This document shows positions 1-11,100 of a stretch of DNA of 64,000 nt, piece by piece. Each line of letters opens with the position of its first letter. Position 1 is the first letter of the stretch. Origin of the DNA: Phytopythium helicoides (lineage: Eukaryota > Oomycota > Peronosporomycetes > Pythiales > Pythiaceae); contig JANFNE010000010.1 in the NCBI GenBank assembly GCA_024867545.1, positions 372,001 through 436,000 on the forward strand, written 5' to 3'. Made by a program: the position numbers and the translations under genes. The notes beneath the pieces were generated by a model. It saw only the letters and a list, made by a program, of their open reading frames with translations, did no database searches and had not been told where the DNA came from.

Positions 1-2077
1 ACAGCAACACCTGCACCTTGAACAACCCGCTCGCTGCTGACGAACGGCGACTGGAGTCTCCGTTCACACGACTCGCAGCGTTCACGTTGTCCTTCGCTTC
101 CTCGTCAATGTCTCCTCTGACTAGTCTGTCCAGCTCGCGGTCGTCGTAATCCGAGTCAGACGCCCAGGACCCATCGCCGCGGTAGGGGGAGTCTTCAACC
201 GCAAACATGTCACCGATCCGCGAGTTGCTTGCTCCAGACAGGACATACGCAGCATCGTCTCCGTCGTAGTCCTCTTCTTCTTCGCTCTCTTCTTCATATT
301 TTTGCTCTTGGTCGCGGGCAGATACCCGAGGCTTGGCTGGGGTGCGAACTGGTGGCTCAAACTCTTGGCTCAGGTCGTAGAACCCACGGCTCTTGATGAC
401 GCGGCTGTTTCGCAGCGGACTTCGCAGATCACTGCTATCTGTGGTCTTGTTACGAGCCGATGGGGATAATGTCGCGGAGATATTGAGAGCGAGTGGTTCC
501 ACAGGCACGAAGACGCTCTCTCCGACCAGCGACTGGTCTAGTGGCTGCTCAGATTCTTCAAACTCATCAACCCAATTCATTTGCGATTGCTGCCGCAGAT
601 TGCCTGCTGAGCGACGCAGGTAAGAAGACGATTTAACTGGTGACAGTACAGGGCGACCCCACGCATTACCCGCAGTAGTGAACTCAGCCATCGACATTGG
701 GCTTGCACGCCGTCTCTGCGGCGTCGGAGCTTCTGGTGCTGCAGTAGCATCGTTTATCTTGAGCGCAGCCAACGAGTCCCGAATATTGTCAGCCCGAGCG
801 TATATGCTGCTTCTCAAGGGCGTCATTGAAGGAGTGGGTAGCCTGTCCACATCTCCAGGAATCGTATCAGGCACCTGCAGAGCCATCTCCATTTGCTGCT
901 GGCGCTGGAATTGCGCCATCGCTAGCGCATCGCGTTCCTGTCGCTCCAATTGCTGCTCTGCCAATCGTCGCTGGGCGTCCACAAGACTCGCCATCTTCTC
1001 ATTTTCCAGTTCCAGCAGCGCTCGTTGGATACGCAGCTCCTCTTTCTCTCGCCGCACTTCTTCTCGCTCGCGTCGGAGCTCTTCCCGTTCGCGGCGGATC
1101 TCATTTAGCAGACTGCGGTACTGCTCAATAACATCAAGCCGTGACTGATGATAGTTGTAACTTGAGCTAGCTTCGTCGTTCTCTGTGCCTCCATCGTCCT
1201 TGTTGTCAGAGTAGGCATTGTTTGTGTTGGCATTCACAGGAGCAAAGCTGTTCTTCGCATAGCTCCGCGATGGTGCTGGAGGAGGAAGCCCAGTAGTTCC
1301 TAACACTGCTCCGTAGGATCTAGGCTTGTGCGAGTTTGGCTCAGTGTATGTGCGAGTGTTCTCGCTGATCTGGAATTTTCGTCGAGCCGACACTCTCGAC
1401 GCAGCATTGACGTCCTCCATCGACGGCGAGGCATCTACTTGCGGATCGGGGATCGCTCGGTACTCATGCCGACTTGTTGTAGGAGCAAAGGCCGACGGAG
1501 AAGGAGATGCATAGCCGAGCTTGCGCTGCGCCCGCAGCTGCTGCTCGCGCATGAATTCCACCTCCTCCTGCGCGGCTTCCTGGTCAGCGCGGCGCTTCTC
1601 CTCCTCCTGCGCAGCCCTGAGCCTGGCGTTCTCGCGCACCTGCTCGTCCAGCACGCGCTTCCACTCGAGCTGCTGCGCGCGCTCCCTCAGCCTCTCGCTC
1701 GCCTGCGACTCGTCCGTAACGCGGAAGCGCATGAAGGGCGACGGCGCCGCTGCTGCCGCCAGCTCCCCCGTGTCCACGCCGTGCATCTGCTGCTGTCCCG
1801 GCGCCTCTCCCGCATCTCGCCGCTCCCACTGGCTCGGCGCGTTTGCGTCCGTCGCAGCCCCATCGTCCACGCGGCCGCCGTCCACGAGCCACTTGGACGG
1901 CGACCGCTCGGCCGGCTGCAGCCGCCGCTCCAGCTCCTCGCGCGCGCGCTGCTCCTCGCGCTGCGCCGCCCTGCGCAGCTCAATCTGCCGGTCGAGCTCC
2001 CGCGCGTACTCCTCCTGCTTGCGCTGCAGCGCGCGCCAGTCGGCGGCCGCGTCGCCGCCGTCGGGCCAGATCCCCAT
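1..2077 (-). CDS. CSPP1/CCDC66-like coiled-coil protein, C-terminus outside window
   Basis: One minus-strand frame is open from about 2230 to base 1, roughly 740 codons, and continues off the left edge. The first in-frame ATG is at 2077, just after the residues ENPGFL. A splice acceptor (GGCAG) at 2096 suggests that a short upstream exon may supply the true start. The protein has charged helical stretches such as RKQEEYARELDRQIELRR near the start and REREELRREREEVRREKEEL in the middle, separated by Ser/Pro-rich disordered segments. This layout resembles centrosome and spindle-pole proteins of the CSPP1/CCDC66 type, which bind microtubules at centrosomes and cilia. The resemblance is by pattern only, because coiled coils score similarly by chance. 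The coiled-coil structure is seen; the family is an inference. Confidence 0.5.
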   Translation of the reverse strand, partial: MGIWPDGGDAAADWRALQRKQEEYARELDRQIELRRAAQREEQRAREELERRLQPAERSPSKWLVDGGRVDDGAATDANAPSQWERRDAGEAPGQQQMHGVDTGELAAAAAPSPFMRFRVTDESQASERLRERAQQLEWKRVLDEQVRENARLRAAQEEEKRRADQEAAQEEVEFMREQQLRAQRKLGYASPSPSAFAPTTSRHEYRAIPDPQVDASPSMEDVNAASRVSARRKFQISENTRTYTEPNSHKPRSYGAVLGTTGLPPPAPSRSYAKNSFAPVNANTNNAYSDNKDDGGTENDEASSSYNYHQSRLDVIEQYRSLLNEIRREREELRREREEVRREKEELRIQRALLELENEKMASLVDAQRRLAEQQLERQERDALAMAQFQRQQQMEMALQVPDTIPGDVDRLPTPSMTPLRSSIYARADNIRDSLAALKINDATAAPEAPTPQRRRASPMSMAEFTTAGNAWGRPVLSPVKSSSYLRRSAGNLRQQSQMNWVDEFEESEQPLDQSLVGESVFVPVEPLALNISATLSPSARNKTTDSSDLRSPLRNSRVIKSRGFYDLSQEFEPPVRTPAKPRVSARDQEQKYEEESEEEEDYDGDDAAYVLSGASNSRIGDMFAVEDSPYRGDGSWASDSDYDDRELDRLVRGDIDEEAKDNVNAASRVNGDSSRRSSAASGLFKVQVLL

Positions 2078-2249
2078 GAGGAACCCGGGGTTCTCCTGCC
2101 GATAGGTTGGAAATGGCGCGAGGGAAGGCGTGTGATTGGCTGGAATCTCGATTTGAACAGTATGAAGAGGGCGATGAGGTCGGTGATGACATGCAGATGA
2201 GGAATGCAACGATGGTGCTGCTCCATTTCTCGACCACTAGCCCTCCGTC

Positions 2250-3575
2250 CTAAAGCAGGTCGTCCGGCAGTGGGCCGTTAAATAAATACGCGTCCGAGTA
2301 CTCACGGCGCAGGTCGGCGGCCAACCCCGCGAGCTGCAGGTCGCTGCGCTGGCACTCGCTCTGCAGCAGCTGGAAGCGCAGCGCTAAGTCTTCGCGGAAC
2401 CGCCGCAGTCGCCTGCGCTCTCGCTCTACCCCTCGCCTCTTCTTCCCTCGCCGCCCTCGATCTCGATCTCGCCGGCTGTCGTGCAGCTTGCCATTCGAGT
2501 CCTCGACGGGGAGCTTCCCGTTTGCTGTTTTGGCGTTCTCGCTGCCCTTGGCCTTTCGTCGGCGCCGCTTATGGTCGTCAGAGCTGCTGCTCCCCGAGTA
2601 ATCGCTGCTCCCCGAGCTCTCGCTGCTCTCACTGCCGCTGTCGCTCGCAGAAGCGCCCTTCTTGCCGTTCGCACGCTTCATGATTCTCTCGACGCGCTTG
2701 GCCTCTCTCTTCCTCGCGACCGCCAGCTCCAGCGCCTCCGTCAGCTCCCTGCACTCCCGCTGCAGCGCCAGCAGCCGCTCGCAGCCGCGCGCGTACTGTG
2801 CCTCTTTCTTCTCCACGAGCGCGCGCTTGGCCTCCGCGCGCGCCGTCACGTCCACCAGCAGCCGCTCGATGTCCGCCGAGGACATCTGCGCTGCCGCTCG
2901 CCGCCGCTTGCGACCTCCAGCCGCCTTCTCCGCGCCGTCGCTGCCCGCAGTCGACGCGGCCGTCGTCGCCGTGCTCCCGTCCGTCGCGCAGCTCGCGTCC
3001 GGCCTCTCGCCGCTCGCCTGCGGCTTGACTTCGTCGTTTGCTGGCGCTAGAGCTGGCGCTAGAGCTGGCGCTAGAGCTGGCGCTGGAGCTGGCGCTGGAG
3101 CTAGAGCTGGAGCTGGCGCTGGAGCTAGAGCTGGCGCTGGCGCTAGAGCTGGAGCTGGAGCTGGAGCTGGAGCTGGAGCTGGAGCTGGAGCTGGAGCTGG
3201 AGCTGGAGCTGGAGCTGGAGCTGGAGCTGGAGCTGGAGCTGGAGCTGGAGCTGGAGCTGGAGCTGGAGCTGGAGCTGGAGCTGGAGCTGGAGCTGGAGCT
3301 GGAGCTGGAGCTGGAGCTGGAGCTGGAGCTGGAGCTGGAGCTGGCGCTAGAGCTGGCGCTAGAGCTGGAGCTGGCGCTGGAGCTAGAGCTGGAGCTGGAG
3401 CTGGCGCTGGAGCTGGCGTCGCGCCCGCCTGCGAGTCACGCGGCTTGTCGTCGCTGCGCAGGAGCGAGCGCTGCGCGATGCCCGTGGTGGGCTCGGCAGC
3501 CGCCTCGGCGTCGCTCTCCATGGGCTCGAGGCGTTGCAAAGGAGGGAGTGCTTGCGAGGAGCCATTCGAGCCCAT
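2250..3575 (-). CDS. Protein with long Ala-Pro repeat and C-terminal coiled coil, unknown function
   Basis: A single open frame of about 440 codons starts at ATG 3575 (MGSNGSSQALPPLQRLEPM) and ends at 2250 with FNGPLPDDLL. A short acidic N-terminus is followed by an Ala-Pro dipeptide tract of roughly 125 residues with a few Leu replacements. After that come a basic patch (GGRKRRRAAAQ), a long helix with Arg/Glu/Lys-rich heptads (RAEAKRALVEKKEAQYARG), a Ser/Gly-rich linker, a very basic segment (KRRRRKAK, RRGKKRRGVERERRRLRR) and a final Leu-rich helix. The basic patches suggest a nuclear location. I do not recognise the family. The Ala-Pro tract is encoded by a hexanucleotide repeat, so its length probably varies between strains. 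Confidence 0.65.
   Translation of the reverse strand: MGSNGSSQALPPLQRLEPMESDAEAAAEPTTGIAQRSLLRSDDKPRDSQAGATPAPAPAPAPALAPAPAPALAPALAPAPAPAPAPAPAPAPAPAPAPAPAPAPAPAPAPAPAPAPAPAPAPAPAPAPAPAPAPAPAPAPAPALAPAPALAPAPAPALAPAPAPAPALAPALAPALAPANDEVKPQASGERPDASCATDGSTATTAASTAGSDGAEKAAGGRKRRRAAAQMSSADIERLLVDVTARAEAKRALVEKKEAQYARGCERLLALQRECRELTEALELAVARKREAKRVERIMKRANGKKGASASDSGSESSESSGSSDYSGSSSSDDHKRRRRKAKGSENAKTANGKLPVEDSNGKLHDSRRDRDRGRRGKKRRGVERERRRLRRFREDLALRFQLLQSECQRSDLQLAGLAADLRREYSDAYLFNGPLPDDLL
3046..3420. repeat. Hexanucleotide (GGAGCT)n tandem repeat encoding Ala-Pro
   Basis: About 62 units of GGAGCT, with interspersed GGCGCT and AGAGCT variants at both edges and an almost pure core between about 3139 and 3340. 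The unit length is a multiple of three, so gain or loss of units keeps the minus-strand frame open. Variant units lie at the edges and perfect units in the middle, the pattern expected from slippage or unequal exchange. The long plus-strand open frames across it (Gly-Ala and Leu-Glu repeats) are consequences of the repeat, not genes. Confidence 0.95.
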
Positions 3576-3809
3576 AGCGAGTGCCAGTCCTTGCAGCGAT
3601 TTTGAAAATGAAAGGCCCTCGAAAACGCATACGTGGACACGCAAGATGAGCATGCGATGGGACCTGCAGCGATGCATCTCACCATGCAAGCGAATGAACG
3701 AGCGGGTACTGTACTCTAGGGGACTTCAACCATGACCTGGTGACACCGCAGTGCAATGGGAATGATGCATCATTGTCAGACGTGCAGCCTACTCGCAATC
3801 TCTAGGCCG

Positions 3810-5480
3810 TCACAGTTGCTTCGGGGGCACCGTCGAGCTGCTTGGGAGCGGCGCGATCATGGGCGACATGAGCGCACGCGACGAGTGCAACAGGGCGAAC
3901 GAGTGCGCGCCGCCCGCCGACACCTGGCGCACGGGGATAGCACCGAGGTCCAGGAGCATCGGCACCAACGTCAGCTTTGTCTCCGTGTTGCCGAGTCGGC
4001 CGTGGCTGGAGTTGTGAACAAACAGATCGTCAGTCGAGGTGGATTGTGATACTCTAGACGGAAGAACATACTCGGCGCGTCCTGCAGCATAAGCCTGGCC
4101 ATCACTGGTCAGGAAGAGCGTGTGCGAGCCACCGCACGCGGCTTGGACAACCGTCTTGCCCTTTAGTGCCTCCACCTGCAGACAGGGCCGGAGGTTGGTG
4201 CGAGCTGATACATTCGGCTTCTACTCCACTGCTGCGCTTACCAGGTGAGGGTGCGTCCGACTCTTGGTGTTTCCGAGTCCTAGGCGACCGTACTCGCCAC
4301 GGCCAAACGCATAGCACGCCCCAGACTTGGTCACCACCATTGTGTGCCAGCCGCCACAAGACACGCGACTGTGCAAGCATTCAACGTCAGAAGACAGCAG
4401 TTCGTGCAACAAAAAGACAGCGACTCACAGAGCAGGGATCTTCTCGAACAGCTGATGCGAGTGGGCGTCTGCAGATCCGATGTCTGCCCGACTCCCAGCA
4501 TGCCGTAGTCCTCCTTGCCCCAGATGTAGACATTGCCTTTCTCGGTCACGGCAGCAGAGTGGAACGCGCCGCATGCAACCTGGACGACCTTCTCGCCGTC
4601 AAATCCATCGACGAGGTGCGGCAAGCTCACGCCCATGAGTCCCTCGTCGTCCGACTCCTGGATCCACTTCTCGCCGATGCCAAGCTGTCCGCTGTCACAA
4701 CGGCCCCACATGTACACTCGACCCTTGTCACTTAGCGCCGCAGTATGCGACCCACCTGATCACATGCACGCTTGGTTAGTGTTGGCATTCCTGGCTGTGT
4801 GATCGGAACGAGCTACCCACCGCAGCTGATCTTGACAATTTTCTCGCCACTGCCCTCGGGAGCACTGGGCATTTAGCTGGAAGCGACTGGTACAGCTCCT
4901 TGTACTCCTTTGGAAGCCCAAGCTGGCTCCAGTGTGCCTCGCCCCACGTGTACACAGTCCCTGCAATCGCAATTCCGCAGCATGAGCACCTAGCAGATCC
5001 ATCCATCGCCAGAAAGGCTGCGCACCGTCCCGCGTGACGGCAGCAGAGTGGCATCCGCCGCACGAGATGTAGTCAACCACTAGCCCGTTCTCTGCGAAGA
5101 ACTCAATGCGCTTGGGCGTGCCGGAGCTCTTGAGATCTCCATGTCCAAGCTGGCCCATCTGCTCGCAACCCCCGCAAGTCAGCCGTGCGCCACCACATCC
5201 GCTCCAGCAGTCGAGACGCGCGACCCACCGATCCCCAGCCGAAGGAGTAGACCTCTCCACCAGTCGTGAGCACCATCGTGTGGCGCGAGCCGCACGAGAT
5301 GGCGGCGACCTCGAGCCCGTGCAGCACGCCGATCTGCGCCGGCAGGTTGCTGGCCGTCACGGCGTCGATGGCCACCGACGGCCGCCGGCGCTCGCCCGTG
5401 CCCAGCTGCCCGTCGTCGTTGCAGCCGAACGCCATCACCGCGCACTGCGATGGCACCGCCACGCGTTCCACGGCCGTCAT
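3810..5480 (-). CDS. RCC1-repeat (beta-propeller) protein
   Basis: About seven exons, start ATG 5480 (MTAVERVAVPSQ). Approximate exons: 5229-5480, 5022-5160, 4818-4975, 4480-4757, 4243-4395, 4072-4175 and 3810-4005. Typical RCC1 repeats recur: FGCNDDGQLGTG, VAAISCGSRHTMVLT, YISCGGCHSAAVT, YMWGRCDSGQLGIG, VACGAFHSAAVTEKGNVYIW, RVSCGGWHTMVVT and AACGGSHTLFLT. The family includes the Ran exchange factor RCC1 and many unrelated seven-blade propellers; nothing here fixes which. The intron at 4006-4071 is 66 bases long and stop-free, so reading through it adds 22 residues without breaking the frame. Near 4870 a missing base (AAA for an expected AAAA) shifts the frame between SLPAK and PSAPEGSGEKIVKISCG. 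Confidence 0.8.
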
Positions 5481-5686
5481 GTCGCCCGCCGCTTTCTGCC
5501 AGTGGCGCCTGCTGCTTAGCGGCGTCAAATGCTGAATGCGAATCTGTCGGTGGAGTCGGCGCGAGTGACTATCTGGTAGTCACAATTCAAAAGCCTCTCG
5601 AACATGATGCGGCACCCTGCGTGATTGAATACTGTTCAACAATGCTGTAGCCATTTCATGAATGGCTACATCGGTTGCTGTAATAC

Positions 5687-7217
5687 CTACTCGCGCTCGT
5701 GGTCGCTGTCGGAGGCTGCGCCAGGCGCATAGTGCTGAGAGCGGAGGATGTGGAGGCGGGGGCCTCGCACGCGGCTCTTGGCTTCGAGCTGCCGCTTGAG
5801 CTGCGCGAGTCGCTGCGTGTTTGGGTGCGCTCCGGCGCGAGTGCGTGCCTTGCTGCTACTGGTCTCCTCTAGAGACAGCGATGCTAGGCCATCTAGCGCT
5901 GGACTCGTCGCTAACGAATAACTAATATCGACGTGTGTCTCGGGAGAGAGAGACGACGATTCTGGAGCAATATTTGGCTTGCTCTGGACGTCAAGAAACT
6001 GGTTCCCGAGGATCTTCTCGCCGACAGCGCGATTCCTGGTCATCATGCGCTCAGTGCTGTTAACATGGAACTGTGCGCGATACTTTGTTAGCAGTTTTTC
6101 GCGGAACTGTTGCTTTCGCTCCTTTTCTTGCCGCGCCGCCATATCCTCTCGATATGCCTGTCGCTGCTGAGGGTATTTGTTTTTTAGCCGCAGGGCACGG
6201 CAGTGTTTCCGATCACAGTGCGCGCGAAAAAGCCGCTGGATTTTGATCGCTGGGGACTGGCGAATACTATTCCACCAACCCTTTTTGCCGTTTAAACTCG
6301 CGAAATACGAGTCGCGTTGCAATCCCTCTCCATCGCGACTGGATCCGACTCACGAGCTCGTACTCCCGCGCGAGCATACGTCTAGTGATCTCGATTACAT
6401 TCTTTTCAACTTGAATAAGCGATGGTTTGCCTCCTGAGCGTCGAACAAACTCACGGTAATTCCAGTAGAAGATAGCAAGCTCCGCTGCGTTGGAATACCA
6501 AAATACTGGCTGTCGGTCTGGATTTGCTGTCGTGCTGATGGCGTACGCTAGAATTGAGGGAGCCAGCCGCTTGATGACCATTAGACACCGTTCGATCAAA
6601 GATCGCCGTCGCGCTTGCATGCCTCGAACACGAGTTTGGATACGCGTCGCAGCTCGATTGATTTTTCGAAGGTACCGCTGTTGCTCTACGAGTCGGCGGT
6701 GGAACGCGATACGACCTAGGAATCCACGCGCAATTCGCTGCAGCAGTGCTGTCGCGGGCACTCTTTTGCGCTCAAATTCTCGAATTGCCTTCTTCTTTTC
6801 TTCAATTTGCTCCTGAAAGCTGACCACACCCGCCCGAAGATACCGCGTGCTGCCACATCCTGGACAGAATGGTATTTGCTCGTACTCGGTCACGGGTTTT
6901 CGTGGTGGTGCCCCCTCTGTATCTTTGAGCCGTACTTTCAGGACGTTGATAAACACGATGCTGTTGCAGCGCGAACATGTGAGAAAAGGCGTCATAAACT
7001 CTGACAACGAGCCATATCCAGGAAGTGTCTGCGAGCTTTCCTCGTCTCCCCTTGCATCAGACGGTCGCATCCATGAGTCGGTGACAGTAGATCCGATAGC
7101 CGACTCAAGTTGGCAAGCCCTTGTAGGAGACTCCGATGAAGGCATTGCATTATTCGCGACAATCTGCTTCTCCTTTTCATGTTGGGCGCCTTGAAAATGT
7201 TGGGTGTAGTCGCCCAT
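5687..7217 (-). CDS. IQ-motif (calmodulin-binding) protein with zinc-ribbon-like Cys pairs
   Basis: Start ATG 7217 (MGDYTQHFQGAQ), stop at 5687, about 500 residues. The N-terminal third has two Cys pairs, LTCSRCNS and FCPGCGS, spaced like a zinc ribbon. IQ motifs follow: ALLQRIARGFLGRIAFHRR, ATRIQTRVRGMQARRR, SRIQSRWRGIATRLVFREF and IKIQRLFRAHCDRK. IQ motifs bind calmodulin or myosin light chains, and such proteins are common in flagellar and cytoskeletal complexes. The frame changes near 6280, in the run AAAAAGGG, between FREFKRQKG and WWNSIRQSPAIKIQ. One extra base explains it; a 52-base GTATTT...CAG intron is a weaker alternative because it would delete the middle of an IQ repeat. The family is unidentified. 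Confidence 0.7.
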
Positions 7218-7337
7218 TGACTCTTTCGCAATGCATAGCAACTATTTTTCGCAAGCGACTTCTCAATGCTCGGTACGGTATGGAGAAACTGTTACGCGTG
7301 GAATTGTATTCTTCCTTATGCCTTCGGCTCTATTGAC

Positions 7338-7998
7338 CTAGTCATCACCTTTCGATGCGCCGCTTTTCCCGTCCAGTCTTGTTCCAGTATTTGCCGCTGC
7401 TGTTGTTGACGACGTTGTCAGACCTTCACCAGCAAGCTGGCCAGCGTCTGTTATGATCACGGGCTTACTCGGCCGTCCACTCCTAGTGCCCAAAGACTCG
7501 AGAACTGAAAGATACGGTAGATCTTCATGCAAAACCTGGCCGAAAACAACGTGCTTGCCATCACACCAGCTCAGGTCTCTGAATGCAATGAAGAACTGTG
7601 ACTTGTTGCTGTTTCCTTGATGAGCCATGACTACCGAGCCAAGTTGGTGCTTGAACAAAAAGCTTTCGTCGTCGAAGACACCTCCGATGGCCGCCGCTCC
7701 TCCGGCGCCATTACCATGAGTCAAATCACCTCCCTGCATCATGAATCCCGGGATGATTCGATGAAATCGCGTGCCCTTGAACCACAGAGCCTTCACACGA
7801 CCTGCTTCCCTTGCGTTCCCCCGTGCACAACATGCGAAAGTTGTCACATGTTGTCGGCAATTCATCGTGAAAGAGCTCGATATGCAAGCGGCGTGCTGAA
7901 GCGCCTGCTATGCTCACGTCAAGGTAGACAAGTGGAGAGCCTGACGACTCTCCTATGGTGAACTCGTCGCGCGTCTTGATTGTTGCATTGAGCGCCAT
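7338..7998 (-). CDS. Cyclophilin-type peptidyl-prolyl cis-trans isomerase
   Basis: About 215 residues, from MALNATIKTRDEF (ATG 7998; another in-frame ATG lies at 8052) to a hydrophilic tail ending SGASKGDD. The catalytic core is clear: FHRIIPGFMMQGGD holds the active-site Arg, Phe and Gln; FIAFRDLSWCDGKHVVFG holds the ligand-binding Trp and the closing strand. Cyclophilins isomerise X-Pro bonds and act as folding helpers. The N-terminal part (VYLDVSIAG, LPTTCDNFRMLCTGE) and the rest lie in different frames. One extra base near 7820, in GGGAAGC, explains this, since LCTGERKG then runs straight into the ALWFKG strand with normal spacing. The tail of about 40 residues after the core is unlike cytosolic cyclophilin A. 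Confidence 0.88.
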
Positions 7999-8105
7999 CG
8001 TCAAAAAATGGAAGACAGAGTCACAGGTATTTTGGGCAAAGGAAAACTCCATAAGCTTTCGAGTAACGTGTATTCTGCCTCTTTCTCAAGCAAATGGTGA
8101 CCTAC

Positions 8106-11100
8106 TCAGTCTTCCTCTGCGATATCTTCCTCCATCTCGTCATCTTCTTCATCATCGCGCTTGACCCCAGATGGAATATTGTTGGGGCGTCCCTTTTGCT
8201 TCTCGCGAAGACGGACGGCTTGATCCGCGCGCGCTCACTGCATGTTCATCACCACTACCATCTCCACCTACGTCTTTATGCTCACTTCTTATCGCATCTC
8301 CCTTGCTTGTAGTCGCACCGCCTACCTTCGCTGCTATATCTTGCAGCATCCGTGAATTTACGTATGACTTTGCTGCAATACCTCGACGGCGCATCTCCTC
8401 CAGAATCTCTACGCATTTTCGGATATCTCCCGCTATCATAGTGCGCTTCCACAAGCATTCCAAAAGCATCGCCTACGCGGATCGCCTCCTCAATCCCCGG
8501 TTCATCAAGCAACTTCATAATTGCTTCGCCAGCTTCATCTGGGCTGGTGCGCATTTGCTGGCGACAAGCCAAAAAGTGCTCAACGAGGCCGATGCGCGCT
8601 TCGAATCCTTTGATCAATCGGTCCTTTGCTTCTGACTTTGTTTTCGACAGCACTTTGATGGCCTCATGAAGTGCTCCTACGGCCTTGTCGTAGTCTCGGT
8701 ATTCTTCGATTTCGGCCTGTGCGCAATTGCTGTAGAACGACGCAAGCTGTTCGAATGCGCGAGCCTTTGGTGTAAAAACCTACGATATGCTTCATCACTT
8801 CAGCATCCTTGCGCCAATCCAGGTTTTGCAAATAGTTTGCCGCAAGGATGAATATTTCGTTGTTGCGCGACACATTCGCAAAGAAGATGACTTTTTCTGT
8901 GTCGCCAGATTTGAGCAAGCATTTCATGGCTTTGAGTTTGTCCCCTGCTTGAGTGTACTTTTTCGTCGCTAGATGATAGGCTCCTTGCTTCTTGCAGCAC
9001 TTCGCAAGCTTCAATAGCAGATCCGTTCGGCGCTTCTGCTGTACTTTATCTCCAGCTCCTCCTTCTTTGTCTTCCTTTGGCGGTGTCATCTTCTCTGCCA
9101 TATCCTCTGTCACCTTCACGTCGTGCTGCAGGCATACATCCAAGGCTTCGCTAATGCGGCTTCCCATGAGTAGCAAATGCACAGCCTTGGCGTAGTGTCC
9201 ATTTTCTGTAAAGAAGTCAGCGCATTTTTTGAGAATCGCTGGTGAAGTGTTGCTTGATCCGAGTTCGTCAGTGAGATGATGCAGTTCATCAAAGAGCTGC
9301 GCTTGAAAGCACAAATCTAGCGCTCTCGCCACGTTACCTCCCTTGTGGTATAGTTGCACAGCCTTTTCCATCTCACGGCGCCCCTCAAAGTACGCAGCAC
9401 ATTCTATCATATCGCTTGGCTTACTCATAAGAGCGTAGCTCATGAGATCAGTGTCCAGCTGATGCTCCTTGGCAAGACGAATCGCATGATTGTAGCATCC
9501 ACCGCAAGCAAAGAAGTGGATAGCGCTAGGTATATCATCATGGGCTTCAAATTGTCGCGCAAGGTGGTAAGCTGCGGCACGGTTCCCGCTAGACTTAACT
9601 ACCTTTGCTGCGGCATGAAAATCCTTTTTGAAACAAAGCACACGGACGATCGAGAGATAATCTTGGGCTTTCTCATAGCTATCGATAGCGAGGTCAAAAT
9701 GGCCCTGACTTTCTTCGTATTGTGCCCACCAAATGATGAGTTCGCGATCGCTAGACGTCGCCACGTACTTCTGCAGTAAATCAAGCTTGCCAAGTTTGAA
9801 TAGCATCCGAGGAATATCCTTTTGATGTGTCCCTGCGTCCTCGTACGCTTCCATTGCGGCCTTGATGTCTCCTGTCTCTTCGTAGTACTGGCCTAGCGCG
9901 TGGTATGTCGTCTTCAAATGAATACGGTCTTTTTTGGCAGCGATATCTATCGCTTTTTGCCAGAATCCAGTCGCCTGATACAGCTTGTTGAGAAGATCGT
10001 AGCGACCGCATTCACGGTACAAACGGGCAGCATCATCTCTAAGGCCAAGCTGAATTGCGACCATTGCGATTGATGCCTCGATCTCTGGTTGAGACTTGGT
10101 TTCTTGAACGGCAGCAGCACCACGTGCATGACCCATATTGCCAAGACAAACCTCAGCGACATCCAGACGTTTGGTTTTGACGCACATATGTGCCATATTC
10201 TCCCACACTGATGGATTTTCAATCAATTTGACTGAGCGATAGGCTTCGTCCATGTTTCCAATTGTCATGAAGTAGCAAAAGTCGATCAATGCCTGCCGCG
10301 CGGCATCATTGTTCACCTTGTCAAGGCCAACAAAATCGCGCATGATAATGGTGCGTAAGTACGATACAGCATCTTCTGTTCGAGGACTCGACGTCTTCGA
10401 CGGGACAGCATCCTTGCCACCACCAACCACCACGACTTTTGTCGTTTCGTCCTTCGATGTCTTCTCAACCTGCGCTACGAAGTAAATCCGCGGGACCTGA
10501 ATTCCGAGAAGAGTCTGGTATTTGAGGTCTAACTCAAAGCTGTCACGCATCATCAGTCCATGATCATTGGATGCGAAAAAGATTGTCACTTCCTTGTCAG
10601 AAACCCCGGGGCTTCGCTGGTTTCCACTGCTTGACGCTCCCTCATCTTGGTTTGATTCTCGACGACCTGTACCATCTCGAGTTCCATCTCGCCCTGTCTT
10701 GATAGATTCGCATGCCAAAAGCCTCGGCTCAGTGGGGTCAAAGAATGTCGAAACGGGGTAGCTGGATGAGCCAAAGTCGTACTGCTGGTAGATGTTAAGA
10801 TCAGACTGGAAAAGAATAAGTTTGCTCATTGGCACTCGAATTTTAAGCGCGCCCTCTACTTTGTCAGCCAAAATGCAGACTCTGGTGCCATCAGCATTGA
10901 CGCTGATTGATCGAATAATGGCACCTTTCGTTTCGTCACCAAGCGACTCCTGAAAATTGCCCATGCTCCCCATTGCCTTTGGGTCTCTTCGAGACAAGTC
11001 AAAAACACGAAGCGCACCTCGGTCCGTCGCGACAGCGAGGAACTTGTTCTGCAACGATAACAAGTATGGCTTCCCTTCTGCTTCTGTGAATGAAATAGTA

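Noticed and set aside
3046..3420. Regular short repeats considered as a CRISPR array
   Set aside because: The units are contiguous six-base repeats without spacers, inside a eukaryotic coding frame.
2662..3735. Long plus-strand frames across the hexanucleotide repeat (Gly-Ala and Leu-Glu repeats)
   Set aside because: They exist only because the repeat unit has no stop in any frame. Flanking sequence supports the minus-strand gene instead.
6266..6317. 52-base intron in the IQ-motif gene
   Set aside because: The splice sites fit in phase, but the intron would remove the second half of an IQ repeat; a single extra base in AAAAAGGG keeps both IQ repeats at normal spacing.
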